A stretch of DNA of 64,000 bases from an uncultured Oscillospiraceae bacterium (lineage in GTDB: Bacteria > Bacillota > Clostridia > Oscillospirales > Oscillospiraceae): assembly GCA_947627325.1 (NCBI GenBank), contig CANQVO010000004.1:1-64000 (forward strand), given 5' to 3'. Position numbers and translations under genes: made by a program. Below the pieces are notes generated by a model, which saw only the letters and a list, made by a program, of their open reading frames with translations, was not told the DNA's origin and did no database searches. Shown here one piece after another: positions 24,315 to 35,473 of this stretch. How positions within the stretch are numbered: the stretch's first letter is position 1; each line of letters starts with the position of its first letter.

Positions 24315-25633
24315 ACGCCGCCCAGGAGATTTGGAAAAAGACCCTGCTGGTGCTGTCCGACGCTCTGACGGCCACCACCATCCGCACCTGGTTTGACGAC
24401 GTGACCGCCGTGGCGCTGGACGGGGACGACCTGATCCTCTGCGTCCCGGAGGACTTTAAGCGGGACATCATCCGCCAGCGCTACCAGGAGGAGGTGGAGA
24501 AGGCCCTGGGGGAGTTGTTCTCCCAGAAGTTCACCGTCCAGCTGGTGGACGAGGCCACCGCCCAGCGTTGGCAGTCCGGGGAGATCAAAAAGCCCTTCAT
24601 GCCGGGGACGGAGGAGTACGTCTTTGACAAGTTCGTGGTGGGCTCCTCCAACCGCTTCGCCTACAACGCGGCCAGGAAGGTGGCGGAGAACCCGGGGCTG
24701 AGCTACAACCCCCTGTTCATCTACGGCGCCTCCGGCCTTGGCAAGACCCACCTGCTCTACGCCATCGCCCACACCGTCCACGACCTGCACCCCGACTGGC
24801 GCATCCTCTACGTCAAGAGCGAGAGCTTTGTCAACGAGCTCATCGAGATCCTCCGCTCCCAGGAGAAGTACATGGACGTGTTCCGCAGGAAGTACCGGGA
24901 GGTGGACGTGTTCCTCATGGATGACGTGCAGTTCATCGCCGGGAAGAACGCCAGCGAGGAGGAGCTGTTCCACACCTTCAACGCCCTGCACGAGCGGAAA
25001 AAGCAGATCGTCTTCACCTCCGACCGACCCCCCCAGGAGATGCTCCGATTGGAGGAGCGGCTGAAGACCCGGTTCGAGTGGGGCCTGGCCGCGGACATCC
25101 AGCCCCCTGACTACGAGACGAGAGTGGCCATCGTGAAGAACAAGGCCATCGCCCGGGGCATCCAGCTGCCCGACTCGGTGCTCCAATACGTGGCGGAGAA
25201 CATCACCTCCAACGTCCGGCAGATCGAGGGGACGGTGAGCAAGCTGGTGGCGATGCACGAGCTGGAAGGGGTGCAGATCAACGTGGACAACGTGATCCGG
25301 GCCCTGCGGGATATGCTCTCTACGAAAAACGAGTTTCTCCCCTCCCCCGACCTCATCATCAGCGAGACCGCCCAGTTCTACGACCTGGACGCCGAGAGCA
25401 TCAAAGGCCAGGGCCAGAACAAGAACACCTCCTCCGCCCGGAATGTGGCCATGTATCTCATCCGCAACATGACAGACCTCTCCCTGCAGGAGATCGGCGC
25501 CATCTTCAACAACCGCCACTACTCCACCGTCATCTCCAGCATCAAGCGGGTGGAAAAGCTCCTGAAGGAGGACCCCGACCTGGGGGAGATCATCCGGGAC
25601 CTCAAGAGCTCCATCAACGGGAAATTTGAGTGA
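24311..25633 (+). CDS. dnaA: Chromosomal replication initiator DnaA
   Basis: DnaA is a 440-residue AAA+ ATPase that binds DnaA boxes and opens oriC. Domain I begins at the start (NAAQEIWKKTLLVL, TTIRTWFDD). The AAA+ core has Walker A GASGLGKT (about 139-146), Walker B VFLMDDVQF and sensor regions. Domain IV carries the DNA-binding SARNVAMYLIRNMTDLSLQEIGAIFNNRHYSTVISSI. The interdomain linker is short, accounting for the modest length. GTG at 24311 is the start, since domain I begins there. dnaN follows after the oriC-like gap. Confidence 0.98.
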   Translation: MNAAQEIWKKTLLVLSDALTATTIRTWFDDVTAVALDGDDLILCVPEDFKRDIIRQRYQEEVEKALGELFSQKFTVQLVDEATAQRWQSGEIKKPFMPGTEEYVFDKFVVGSSNRFAYNAARKVAENPGLSYNPLFIYGASGLGKTHLLYAIAHTVHDLHPDWRILYVKSESFVNELIEILRSQEKYMDVFRRKYREVDVFLMDDVQFIAGKNASEEELFHTFNALHERKKQIVFTSDRPPQEMLRLEERLKTRFEWGLAADIQPPDYETRVAIVKNKAIARGIQLPDSVLQYVAENITSNVRQIEGTVSKLVAMHELEGVQINVDNVIRALRDMLSTKNEFLPSPDLIISETAQFYDLDAESIKGQGQNKNTSSARNVAMYLIRNMTDLSLQEIGAIFNNRHYSTVISSIKRVEKLLKEDPDLGEIIRDLKSSINGKFE

Positions 25634-25870
25634 CCGGGTTTCCACAAACCCCACCCCGTTTTCTGTGGATGTGGTGTGGATAACCTGTGGAAGGTCCTCT
25701 TTTCCACAGATCTTCCACCTCCCCCGCCGAATCTCCACATCCTCCCCGTGGACGCCCCAGCCTTTGCCCGGGGCGGGCTCCCCGGCTTTTTCCACAAGTT
25801 CCACCCCGCTAGGAACTATATACTAACTAAAAAAACCTAGTTTTTCTAAAAACAGCGCGAGCCCCCCTTT
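25634..25870. other. oriC: Putative oriC (DnaA-box cluster and AT-rich unwinding region)
   Basis: The dnaA-dnaN gap holds one perfect DnaA box, TGTGGATAA (25675-25683). Near-matches are TGTGGATGT (25664-25672), TGTGGAAGG (25686-25694), TTTTCCACA (25700-25708), ATCTCCACA (25731-25739) and TTTTCCACA (25788-25796). Next to the last box are a GC-rich CCACCCCGC and then an AT-rich stretch (about 25815-25855) with TATATACTAACTAA. This resembles the box/GC-cluster/DnaA-trio order of the Bacillus basal unwinding system. Assignment rests on motif density and position. Confidence 0.8.
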
Positions 25871-25914
25871 TTTTGACCCGGGGGCAGACGCGAAAGAAAG
25901 GTAAGGTGACCCCC

Positions 25915-27030
25915 ATGCGTTTTACCTGCGAAAAGGCCCTGCTGCAAAACGCCATCATGACCACCGGCCGGGCGGTGGCGGTCAAGACCTCCATCCCCGC
26001 CCTGGAAGGGATCTTGATCGAGGCCATGGGTTTTCTCCGGCTGACGGGCTACAATTTGGAGACGGGCATCCAGACCTCCGTCTCCGCCCAGATCGAGGAG
26101 GAGGGCACCCTGGTCCTCTCCGCCCGCCTCTTTGGGGAGATCGTCCGCAAGCTCCCCGACGAGCCGGTCACCCTCTCCGCCCAGGGGCTCACCGTCCAGA
26201 TCGACTGCGGCATGAGCCACTACACCCTTCAGGCCATCGACCCCGGGGAGTTCCCCGAGCTGCCCCAGGTCCGGGGGGAGAACGAGATCATTATGAAACA
26301 GCAGGACCTCAAAAGCATGATCGGCGAGACCATCTTCGCCGTCTCCAGCCAGGACATCCGGCCCGTCCACACCGGCTCCCTCTTTGAGGTGGAGAACGAC
26401 ACCCTCACGGTGGTGAGCCTGGACGGCTTCCGGCTGGCTCTGCGGCGGGAGAAGTTCGTCAAGAACCTGGGGGACCTGTCCTACTCCTTCGTGGTCCCCT
26501 CCTTCGCCCTGGGAGAGGTGGAGAAGATCTGCGGGGAGACGGAGGACACCATCTCGGTGGCCCAGGGGCAGAGCCACATCCTCTTCACCGTGGGGGACAC
26601 CATCGTGGTCTGCCGCCGGTTGGAGGGCCAGTTCCTCAACTACAAGCAGTCCATCCCCCGGGAGAACAAGATCAAGATCACCGCGCTCAAGCGGGACCTG
26701 CTGGCCTCCATCGGCCGGGTGAGCCTGATCCTCAGCGACAAGCTCAAGAGCCCCCTGCGCTGTACCTTTATCGAGAACAACGTCCACATCACCACCAAGT
26801 CGGTCATCGGCGACGCCAGCGACGTCTGCCCGGTGGAGGGGGACGGCCAGGGGCTGGAGATCGGCTTTGACAACCGCTACCTTTCCGACGCTCTGCGCTT
26901 CGCCCCGGCGGACAAGGTGCGCCTGGAACTGGGCAGCCCCGTCTCCCCCTGCGTCATCCTGCCCGAGCAGGCGGAGGACGAGAGCTTCCTCTACCTGGTC
27001 CTCCCCGTCCGGCTGAAGGCGGGGGACTGA
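25915..27030 (+). CDS. dnaN: DNA polymerase III beta sliding clamp
   Basis: The beta clamp tethers polymerase III to DNA. The 371-residue protein has the three-domain clamp pattern: start [21 protein letters not shown], central [26 protein letters not shown], and the C-terminal clamp end YLVLPVRLK. The frame is open to 25873, but the ATG at 25915 begins the conserved fold and follows AAAGGTAAGG. It lies downstream of oriC, with rlbA and recF following, the standard order. Confidence 0.98.
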   Translation: MRFTCEKALLQNAIMTTGRAVAVKTSIPALEGILIEAMGFLRLTGYNLETGIQTSVSAQIEEEGTLVLSARLFGEIVRKLPDEPVTLSAQGLTVQIDCGMSHYTLQAIDPGEFPELPQVRGENEIIMKQQDLKSMIGETIFAVSSQDIRPVHTGSLFEVENDTLTVVSLDGFRLALRREKFVKNLGDLSYSFVVPSFALGEVEKICGETEDTISVAQGQSHILFTVGDTIVVCRRLEGQFLNYKQSIPRENKIKITALKRDLLASIGRVSLILSDKLKSPLRCTFIENNVHITTKSVIGDASDVCPVEGDGQGLEIGFDNRYLSDALRFAPADKVRLELGSPVSPCVILPEQAEDESFLYLVLPVRLKAGD

Positions 27031-27061
27031 GGCGGTATCCGAAGGAAAGGGGGCGTCTGAC

Positions 27062-27271
27062 GTGCGGGAGATCCACATCACCACCGAGTATATCAAGCTG
27101 GACGCCCTGCTGAAATTCGCCGGTCTGACCGACACCGGCGGGGAGGCCAAGGAGGCCATCCAGCAAGGCGAGGTGAAGGTGAACGGGGAGGTGTGCGCCA
27201 TGCGGGGCCGGAAGTGCCGCCCCGGGGACGGCGTGGAGTTTCGGGGGGAGCGCCTGAGGGTATGCGGGTAG
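27062..27271 (+). CDS. rlbA: S4-domain RNA-binding protein (YaaA/RlbA type)
   Basis: The 69-residue S4-like protein ([35 protein letters not shown]) always sits between dnaN and recF in Firmicutes. S4 domains bind structured RNA, and a ribosome-associated role has been suggested. It starts with GTG at 27062 after AAAGGGGG. Its end overlaps the recF start by 10 bp. Confidence 0.93.
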   Translation: MREIHITTEYIKLDALLKFAGLTDTGGEAKEAIQQGEVKVNGEVCAMRGRKCRPGDGVEFRGERLRVCG

Positions 27272-28359
27272 ATTCTCTCACCCTGGACTTCTGGCGCAAC
27301 TACCCCCACGCCCAGCTGGACTTCGCCCCGGGGGTGAACGTCTTTTACGGCCAGAACGCCCAGGGCAAGACCAACCTGTTGGAGGCCCTGGCCTACCTCT
27401 CCTCCGCCCGGAGCCACCGGGCCCGGTACGACCGGGACCTGATCACCTTCGGCGTGGACCACGGCTTCCTCACCGGGGAGGTGTGGAACGGTGCCCGGGC
27501 GGTGACCTTGGAGGTCCGGCTGGCCCGGGCGGGGCGGCGGCAGCTGTTTGCCAACGGCGTGCGCCTGCGCTCCGGCGCGGAATTGGCCGACTCTCTCCGC
27601 ACCGTCCTCTTCTGCCCCGAGGACCTCTTTCTGGTCAAGGCCGGGGCGGCGGAGCGGCGGCGGTTCTTCGACCAGCACATCTGCCAGCTTCGGGGCCGGT
27701 ACGCCGCGGCCCTGGCGGAGTATAAAAAGCTCCACGAGCATAAGACCCGGATCCTGAAGGACTGGCCGGAGCACCCGGACCTGTTGGAGGCGTTGGACGA
27801 CTTCTCCCTCCGCATGGCCCAGACCGGGGCGGTGCTCATCCACTACCGGGCCCACTTCGTGGAGAAACTGCGCGCCCACGCCCCCGCCATCCACGCCCAG
27901 TGTTCCGGCGGGCGGGAGCGGCTGGAGCTGTCCTACCGCACCGTCTCCACCGTGTCCGACCCCCTGGCGGGGAGCAAGGCCATCTTCCAGGGCCTTTTGG
28001 AACACCAGCAGACCCACCGGCAGGCGGAACTGGACAGCCGGCAGTGTCTCACCGGGCCCCACAAGGACGATCTGGAGATCTCCATCGACGGCCAGAGCGC
28101 CAAGGACTACGCCTCCCAGGGCCAGACCCGGACGGCGGCCCTGGCGCTGAAGCTGGGGGCCCGGGAGCTCTTTTACGCCGACAGCGGCCAGTGGCCGGTG
28201 CTGCTGCTGGACGACGTGCTCTCCGAGCTGGACGCCCAGCGCCGGGACTTCGTGCTGGAACACATCCAGGGCGGACAGGTGTTCATCACCTGCTGTGAGG
28301 AGGGGGACTTCCCCTCCGCCCGGCGGTTCCTCATCCGGGAAGGGCAGGTGCTGGGCTAG
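27262..28359 (+). CDS. recF: DNA replication and repair protein RecF
   Basis: RecF is an SMC-like ATPase that helps load RecA at gaps. The 365-residue protein has Walker A ([19 protein letters not shown]), RSHR, the signature region [15 protein letters not shown] and Walker [16 protein letters not shown]. The open frame extends upstream, but ATG 27262 gives the conserved start [14 protein letters not shown]. It is coupled to rlbA by overlap and immediately followed by remB. Confidence 0.96.
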   Translation: MRVDSLTLDFWRNYPHAQLDFAPGVNVFYGQNAQGKTNLLEALAYLSSARSHRARYDRDLITFGVDHGFLTGEVWNGARAVTLEVRLARAGRRQLFANGVRLRSGAELADSLRTVLFCPEDLFLVKAGAAERRRFFDQHICQLRGRYAAALAEYKKLHEHKTRILKDWPEHPDLLEALDDFSLRMAQTGAVLIHYRAHFVEKLRAHAPAIHAQCSGGRERLELSYRTVSTVSDPLAGSKAIFQGLLEHQQTHRQAELDSRQCLTGPHKDDLEISIDGQSAKDYASQGQTRTAALALKLGARELFYADSGQWPVLLLDDVLSELDAQRRDFVLEHIQGGQVFITCCEEGDFPSARRFLIREGQVLG

Positions 28360-28608
28360 ATGTACCTCCACCTGGGACAGGGGACGGTGGTCCCCTTTTC
28401 GGAAGTCGTGGGCGTGTTCGATCTGGACAACGCCACCTACCAGAAAAAGACCCGGGACACCCTGGCGCGGCTGGAAGACCAGGGGCGGCTCTTCTCCCTG
28501 GGGGAGCGCCTGCCCGTGTCCCTGGTGGTGACCGACCGGGGGGCGTACCTCTCCCCCGTCTCCGCCGCGGCTCTGGCCCGGCGGCTGGCGGAAGACCAGT
28601 GGGAATGA
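28360..28608 (+). CDS. remB: RemB-type regulator (DUF370/RemA family)
   Basis: The 82-residue protein (MYLHLGQGTVVPFSEVVGVFDLDNA) belongs to the extracellular-matrix regulator family, which sits between recF and gyrB in Firmicutes. RemA/RemB are DNA-binding proteins controlling matrix genes in Bacillus. The ATG directly abuts the recF stop. Compared with short RemB it has a C-terminal segment, AYLSPVSAAALARRLAEDQ. Confidence 0.9.
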   Translation: MYLHLGQGTVVPFSEVVGVFDLDNATYQKKTRDTLARLEDQGRLFSLGERLPVSLVVTDRGAYLSPVSAAALARRLAEDQWE

Positions 28609-28609
28609 T

Positions 28610-28638
28610 TTGCCAACGGCGTGATTTTGTGCTATCAT
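28610..28638 (+). promoter_or_regulatory. gyrB promoter
   Basis: TTGCCA (28610-28615), 17 bp, TATCAT (28633-28638), 30 bp before the gyrB start. gyrB can thus be transcribed apart from dnaA-recF. Confidence 0.65.
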
Positions 28639-28644
28639 AGATAG

Positions 28645-30651
<2,007 letters not shown>

Positions 30652-30675
30652 CCGGCCGGGGCGGGAAATCGGCCC

Positions 30676-30704
30676 TTGACAAGCCCGGCGGGGGCGTGTA
30701 TAAT
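30676..30704 (+). promoter_or_regulatory. rpmH promoter
   Basis: A perfect consensus: TTGACA (30676-30681), 17 bp, TATAAT (30699-30704). The leader contains GGTGG/CCACC and TTGTGG/CCACAA pairings, and a DnaA-box-like TGTGGATAG at 30751-30759. Confidence 0.92.
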
Positions 30705-30795
30705 AACTGGGCCTTTTGGCAACTATGAGACCCGCGGCGACACAAGCCGTTGTGGATAGGTGGTTTTTCCACCACAATTAGGAGGTGTAATTCCC

Positions 30796-30930
30796 ATGGT
30801 TCGTACCTATCAGCCCAAAAAACGTCAGCGTTCCAAGGTCCACGGCTTCCGCAAGCGTATGGCCACCGCCAACGGCCGGAAGGTGCTGGCCCGCCGTCGG
30901 GCCCGGGGCCGCGCGCGGCTCACGGCCTGA
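30796..30930 (+). CDS. rpmH: Ribosomal protein bL34
   Basis: The 44-residue basic protein has the bL34 sequence: start [20 protein letters not shown], then [15 protein letters not shown], ending ARLTA. AGGAGGTG precedes the ATG. It is followed by rnpA as in nearly all bacteria. In Firmicutes the rpmH operon usually points away from dnaA; here it follows gyrB on the same strand. Confidence 0.97.
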   Translation: MVRTYQPKKRQRSKVHGFRKRMATANGRKVLARRRARGRARLTA

Positions 30931-31016
30931 TGACCGCAGCCGTCTGAGAGGACAGAGCAAGGGGCGGGGGGAGTTTCCCTCTCGCCCCTAAGTGGCATTG
31001 TTAGGGGGGCGGAAGG

Positions 31017-31352
31017 ATGGAAAAGACAGTGACCATCAAGGCCCCCCACCTCTTTCGCCGGGCCTACGCCAAGGGGAAAAGCGCCGCCACGCCCACGCTG
31101 GTGCTGTACGCCCGGCCCAACGGCCTGGGGAAGAACCGCCTGGGCCTCACCGTGGGGACCAAGGTGGGCAAGGCGGTGGTCCGCAACCGGGTCCGCCGGC
31201 GGATGCGGGAGAGTTACCGTCTCCGGGAGGGGACGGTGAAGACCGGGTACGACCTGGTGCTGGTGGCCCGCTCGGCGGCGGCGGAGGCCCGCTACCGGGA
31301 ACTGGACCGGCACCTGGGGTCCCTCCTGAAGCGGCTGGAGTTGTTCCTATGA
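31017..31352 (+). CDS. rnpA: Ribonuclease P protein component
   Basis: RnpA is the 111-residue protein subunit that helps RNase P process tRNA 5' ends. The signature RNR motif region is [19 protein letters not shown], with the usual [10 protein letters not shown] before it. It overlaps yidD by an ATGA. The RNase P RNA gene is not in the window. Confidence 0.96.
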   Translation: MEKTVTIKAPHLFRRAYAKGKSAATPTLVLYARPNGLGKNRLGLTVGTKVGKAVVRNRVRRRMRESYRLREGTVKTGYDLVLVARSAAAEARYRELDRHLGSLLKRLELFL

Positions 31353-31612
31353 GGGAACTTCTGCTCCGGGCCATCCGGTTTTACCGGGCGAACATCTCCC
31401 CCGTCCGGCCCAACTGCTGTCGCTTCATCCCCTCCTGCTCGGCCTACGCCCTGGAGGCCATCGAGGTCCACGGGGCCTTGAAGGGCGGGCTTTTGGCCCT
31501 GCGGCGGCTGTTGAAATGCCACCCCTTCCACCGCCAGACCAGCTTTGTCTACGACCCCGTGCCGCCGAAAAAGCCGCCCCGGTCCGGGGCGGGCCCCACA
31601 TCCCATATATGA
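31349..31612 (+). CDS. yidD: Membrane protein insertion efficiency factor YidD
   Basis: The 87-residue protein has the YidD core with [22 protein letters not shown] and LKCHPFHRQ. It is membrane-associated and thought to assist YidC-dependent insertion. It starts at an ATG overlapping the rnpA stop. Nine bases separate it from yidC. Confidence 0.94.
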   Translation: MRELLLRAIRFYRANISPVRPNCCRFIPSCSAYALEAIEVHGALKGGLLALRRLLKCHPFHRQTSFVYDPVPPKKPPRSGAGPTSHI

Positions 31613-31621
31613 CGGGAGGAC

Positions 31622-33166
31622 GTGTCCTTGAACCTTATTTTAAGACCCTTCGCGCTGCTGCTGGTGTTCTTTTACAACCTCTTTGACAACTACGGCGTGG
31701 CCCTGATCCTCTTCGCCCTGGTGGTGAAGGTCATCCTCTTCCCCTTCTCCCTGAAGGGGAAAAAGAGCATGGTCAAGGTCTCCTCCGTCCAGAGCAAGGC
31801 CCAGCGCATCCAGCGCCAGTACGCCAACAACAAGCAGAAACAGCAGGAGGAGCTGGCCAAGTTCTACGAAAAGGAGCAGGTCAACCCCATGGGCGGGTGC
31901 CTGTGGTCCTTCCTGCCCCTGCTGGTCCTCATCCCCCTCTACGCCATCATCCGCCAGCCCCTGACCCACATGATGACCATGACCACCGACCAGATCATCG
32001 CCGTGGGCAACGACGTTCTCCACTGGGCCCAGGCGTCCATCGACCACGGCTGGGTCCGCAACGTCACCGACGCGGCGCAGAATCTGCTCACCAAGTCCTC
32101 CGCTGTGGCGGGGTATAACCAGCTCTACATGGCCTCCCTCATCACCCCGGAGAACCTGGCCCAGGTCCAGGCCGCCGCCGACGGGGTGGCCCAGGGGGCC
32201 AAGGCCATGGCCCTCAACTTCAACTTCCTGGGGATAGACCTCTCCCGGGTGCCCACCTGGCGGTTCTGGTCCTACCCCGACGGGATCACCTGGAACACCA
32301 TCGGCCTCACCCTCATGCCCATTATCTCCGCGGCGCTGAGCCTTTTGATGAGCGTGGTCACACAGAAGACCAACCGCATGAGCAACCCCGCCGCCGCCGA
32401 CCAGCCCCAGCCGGGGGGCTTTATGATGTACGCCCTGGGGCCGCTGATGTCCCTGTGGATCGGCTATATCATGCCCGCCGGCCTGTGCGTTTACTGGATC
32501 GTCAACTCCCTTTTGTCCATGGTGCAGGAGGTGATCTCCGGCAAACTGCTCAAGAAGGACTACGAGCAGGCGGCGGAGGCCGCCAAAAAACAGGCCCTGC
32601 TGGACAAGGAGGAGGAGAAGCGGCGCAAGGCCGCCCTGGCCGCGGAGCGGGCCAAGCGCATCGAGGAGCGCAAGGCCCAGAAGGGCAAGAAGAAGACCAA
32701 ACAGGCCGCCGCGCCGGGGGTGGACCACTCCGCCTCCGCCGTGGGCCTGCGGGCCTACGCCCGGGGCCGGGCCTATGACCCGGACCGCTACGGCGGCGTG
32801 ACCCCCTACCGGGATCCTGACCACCCCATCGACGAGGACGCGGTGGAGAAGGCCCGGGCGGAGCGGGCGGAGAAGCGGGCGGAGGCCCAGCTGGAGGCGG
32901 AGGTGACCGCCCAGGTGGCCGCCGAGATGGCCCAACTGGCCGACGGCAGCGTGGAGGACGTGGAGAAGGCCATCGAGGCCTCCGAGGAACAGCGTTCCCA
33001 GGACCTGCTGGACGAGGCCGCCGCCCTGGCCGCCGCCCTGGACGAGCCGGAGGAGGCCCCGGAAGCGACCCAGACGGACGAGGACACCCAGCCGGGCGAA
33101 GCTACTCAGGAGACGCCCCAGGCGGCGGCGGACGAGGACGACGCCGCCCAAAGGGAGGAGGAGTAA
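31622..33166 (+). CDS. yidC: Membrane insertase YidC/Oxa1 family
   Basis: YidC inserts and folds membrane proteins alone or with SecYEG. The 514-residue protein starts directly with a membrane segment and has the conserved core (VVKVILFPFSLKGKKSM, MGGCLWSFLPLLVLIPLYAIIR). Later membrane helices end in MPAGLCVYWIVNSLLSMVQE, within about the first 310 residues. A charged tail of about 200 residues follows, first Lys/Ala-rich then Glu-rich, far longer than in Bacillus SpoIIIJ. The positive part could bind ribosomes. The start is GTG at 31622. khpB follows after 3 bp. Confidence 0.95.
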   Translation: MSLNLILRPFALLLVFFYNLFDNYGVALILFALVVKVILFPFSLKGKKSMVKVSSVQSKAQRIQRQYANNKQKQQEELAKFYEKEQVNPMGGCLWSFLPLLVLIPLYAIIRQPLTHMMTMTTDQIIAVGNDVLHWAQASIDHGWVRNVTDAAQNLLTKSSAVAGYNQLYMASLITPENLAQVQAAADGVAQGAKAMALNFNFLGIDLSRVPTWRFWSYPDGITWNTIGLTLMPIISAALSLLMSVVTQKTNRMSNPAAADQPQPGGFMMYALGPLMSLWIGYIMPAGLCVYWIVNSLLSMVQEVISGKLLKKDYEQAAEAAKKQALLDKEEEKRRKAALAAERAKRIEERKAQKGKKKTKQAAAPGVDHSASAVGLRAYARGRAYDPDRYGGVTPYRDPDHPIDEDAVEKARAERAEKRAEAQLEAEVTAQVAAEMAQLADGSVEDVEKAIEASEEQRSQDLLDEAAALAAALDEPEEAPEATQTDEDTQPGEATQETPQAAADEDDAAQREEE

Positions 33167-33169
33167 TTT

Positions 33170-34003
33170 ATGACGAAGTATCTGGAAGCCACCGGCAAGA
33201 CCGAGCAGGCCGCCATCGACGCCGCCCTGGCCCAGCTGGGGCTGGACCGGGACGACGTGTCGGTGGAGATCCTGGACCGGGCCAAGTCCGGCTTTTTGGG
33301 CATCGGCTCCACCCCCGCCCGGGTGCGGGTGAGCTACGAGGCCCCCGACGAGCCGGAGCCGGAGGAGACGGCCCCGGAGGCCCCCACCGCCCCCGTGGAG
33401 AAGGTGGTCTACGAGGCCCCCAAGGCGGACAAGCCGCCCAAGGCCGAAAAGCCCCACAAGGCGGAGCGGGCGGAGAAGCCCCAGGCCAAGCCGGTGTTGG
33501 AGCCGGAGCCCACCCACCCGGTGGACGACGAGGCGTCCCAGGCCATCACCGCCTTTGTCACCGGCCTTCTCCAGCACATGGAGGTGGACTGCACCGTCAC
33601 CGTGGAGCTCTCGGAGCGGGGCGCCTATGAGGTGCGGCTGGAGGGGGAGGACCTGGGCCGGATCATCGGCCGCCGGGGGGACACCCTGGACGCCATCCAA
33701 CAGCTCACCGGCTACGCCGTCAACCGGGACCGCCGGGAGCGGGTGCGGGTCCACCTGGACGCGGAGGGCTACCGGGCCCGCCGGGAGGAGGCCCTGGCCA
33801 ACCTGGCCCGCCGCCAGGCGGAAAAGGCCATCCGCTACCGCAAGTCCGTCACCCTGGAGCCCATGAACGCCTACGAGCGCCACGTGGTCCACACCGCCCT
33901 TCAGGGCTACCCCCACATCTCCACCCACTCCGAGGGGGCGGAGCCCCACCGCCGCACGGTGATCTGCTACGAGGAGGAGTCCTTCGAAGACGGCGAGGCG
34001 TAA
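33170..34003 (+). CDS. khpB: RNA-binding protein KhpB (Jag/SpoIIIJ-associated)
   Basis: The 277-residue protein has the Jag N-domain (EATGKTEQAAIDAALAQLGL; SGFLGIGSTPARVRV), an acidic/lysine linker (about 65-115), a KH domain (GRIIGRRGDTLDAIQQLTGY) and a C-terminal R3H domain (MNAYERHVVHTALQGYPHIS; HRRTVICY). It binds RNA together with KhpA and affects cell envelope growth. It follows yidC, its usual partner. Confidence 0.95.
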   Translation: MTKYLEATGKTEQAAIDAALAQLGLDRDDVSVEILDRAKSGFLGIGSTPARVRVSYEAPDEPEPEETAPEAPTAPVEKVVYEAPKADKPPKAEKPHKAERAEKPQAKPVLEPEPTHPVDDEASQAITAFVTGLLQHMEVDCTVTVELSERGAYEVRLEGEDLGRIIGRRGDTLDAIQQLTGYAVNRDRRERVRVHLDAEGYRARREEALANLARRQAEKAIRYRKSVTLEPMNAYERHVVHTALQGYPHISTHSEGAEPHRRTVICYEEESFEDGEA

Positions 34004-34013
34004 CGCCATCCCG

Positions 34014-34048
34014 CCGGGGCCGGGCGCACACCCGGCCCCGGTTTTTTT
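34014..34048 (+). terminator. Intrinsic terminator after khpB
   Basis: CCGGGGCCGGG pairs with CCCGGCCCCGG, followed by seven T. It ends the rpmH-khpB operon. Confidence 0.9.
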
Positions 34049-34081
34049 CCATCCGCCAGAGAGAAGAAAGGAGCCCGCCCT

Positions 34082-35473
34082 TTGGAAACGCCGCTGTTGA
34101 ACGCCCTGCTGGAACACATCCGCCAGCGCCCCGCCCCCTTCCATATGCCCGGCCACAAGGGGCGGATGGAGGACTTTGAGAGCATGGCCCTCATCTCCGC
34201 CCTGGACGTCACCGAGCTGCCCGACACCGGCGACCTCTACGTGGGCGTGGACCCACAGACCGGCCTGCCCGACCCCATCGCCCAGGCCCAGGACCTGTGG
34301 GCCCGGGCCTGGGGCTACCCCATCTGCCAGTTCCTCACCGGCGGCTCCACCCAGGGCATCCACGCCGCCCTGCTCCTGGCGGGGCGGGACAAGGGGGTGA
34401 CGCTGGTGGACCGGTGCAGCCACAGGAGCGTCTACAACGCCCTTGCCATGTGGGACTGCTTCCCCGTCTACCTCATGCGCCGCCAGGACCAGCCCCTGTC
34501 CCCCGCCCTGCTCAAGGCCGCCTTTCGGGCCATGGAGGACCACGGGAAACACGTCACCACCGTCTGTATAACATCGCCCACATATTACGGCGTGTTGTCG
34601 GACATCCCTGCCCTGGCGAGGATCGTCCACGACAAAGGGGCCAGGCTCATCGTGGACGCCGCCCACGGCTGTCACCTGCCCTTTATGATGGAGCCAAACC
34701 CCTTCCGGGGGGCCGACCTGGTGGTGACCTCCGCCCACAAGACCCTGCCCGCCTACGGCCAGGGGGCCCTGCTCTTCTCCAACGAGAGCTTTACCCCCCG
34801 GGACCTGCGCTGGGCGGCCAGCGTCTGCGGCACCTCCTCCCCCTCCTACCCCATCATGGCCTCCATGGACTGGGCCCGGGCGCGGATGGAGGACGAGGGG
34901 ACCGTCCGGGCCCTCCACGCCGCGGCGGAGACGGTGAAAGCCTTTCGCCGGACCTACCGGGGGATGCGGGGCAAGGGGCTGGACCCCTTGCGGCTGACCC
35001 TGAACGTCAACGCCGTGGCCGCCCAGGGGGAGGAGGTCAAGGAGTACCTGGAGCGCATGGGGGTCTTCCCCGAGATGGCCGACCGGGACCACGTGGTGTT
35101 CCTGTTCAGTTCCGAGACGATCCAGGAGGACGTGGACCGGCTGGACCGGCGGCTGATGGAGGCCCAGCGGGCCTGGCCGGGGCTCTTCGCCCCCCCGGTG
35201 GAGCCCCCTCTGCCCCCGGAGCCGGACGTGTGTATGTCCCCCGCCCAGGCCCTTACCGCCCCCAGCCTCCTGCGGCCCCTGAACAAGAGCGAGGGCTTTA
35301 TCTGCCTGGAACAGGTGGCCCCCTACCCCCCCGGCGTGCCGGTGATCGCCCCGGGGGAGCGGGTGACAAAAAAAGGGCTGGCCTATTTGCGGGATATAGG
35401 CTATAATACTACCCGGGAGATCGCCGTTCTGAACGAGATCTTCTGGAGCTGGGAGGAGGGGCGGCCATGCTGA
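34082..35473 (+). CDS. Orn/Lys/Arg decarboxylase-family PLP enzyme
   Basis: The 463-residue protein is a short aminotransferase-fold decarboxylase of the SpeA/CadA type found beside DNA polymerase genes in Firmicutes. It shows PFHMPGHKGR, FLTGGSTQGIHAALLL, DAAHG and the PLP lysine in TSAHKTLPAYGQGALL, plus a C-terminal domain with PYPPGVPVIAPGE. It probably decarboxylates arginine, lysine or ornithine to make polyamines; the substrate cannot be fixed from sequence. It starts with TTG at 34082 after AAAGGAG. It overlaps holB by 7 bp. Confidence 0.88.
   Translation: METPLLNALLEHIRQRPAPFHMPGHKGRMEDFESMALISALDVTELPDTGDLYVGVDPQTGLPDPIAQAQDLWARAWGYPICQFLTGGSTQGIHAALLLAGRDKGVTLVDRCSHRSVYNALAMWDCFPVYLMRRQDQPLSPALLKAAFRAMEDHGKHVTTVCITSPTYYGVLSDIPALARIVHDKGARLIVDAAHGCHLPFMMEPNPFRGADLVVTSAHKTLPAYGQGALLFSNESFTPRDLRWAASVCGTSSPSYPIMASMDWARARMEDEGTVRALHAAAETVKAFRRTYRGMRGKGLDPLRLTLNVNAVAAQGEEVKEYLERMGVFPEMADRDHVVFLFSSETIQEDVDRLDRRLMEAQRAWPGLFAPPVEPPLPPEPDVCMSPAQALTAPSLLRPLNKSEGFICLEQVAPYPPGVPVIAPGERVTKKGLAYLRDIGYNTTREIAVLNEIFWSWEEGRPC

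Noticed and set aside
22373-25804. Very long open frame on the minus strand across the YcdB/SLH gene and dnaA
   Set aside because: It is antisense to clear genes, is dominated by Gly/Arg/Val/Leu/His from GC-rich codons and shows no domains; a composition artefact.
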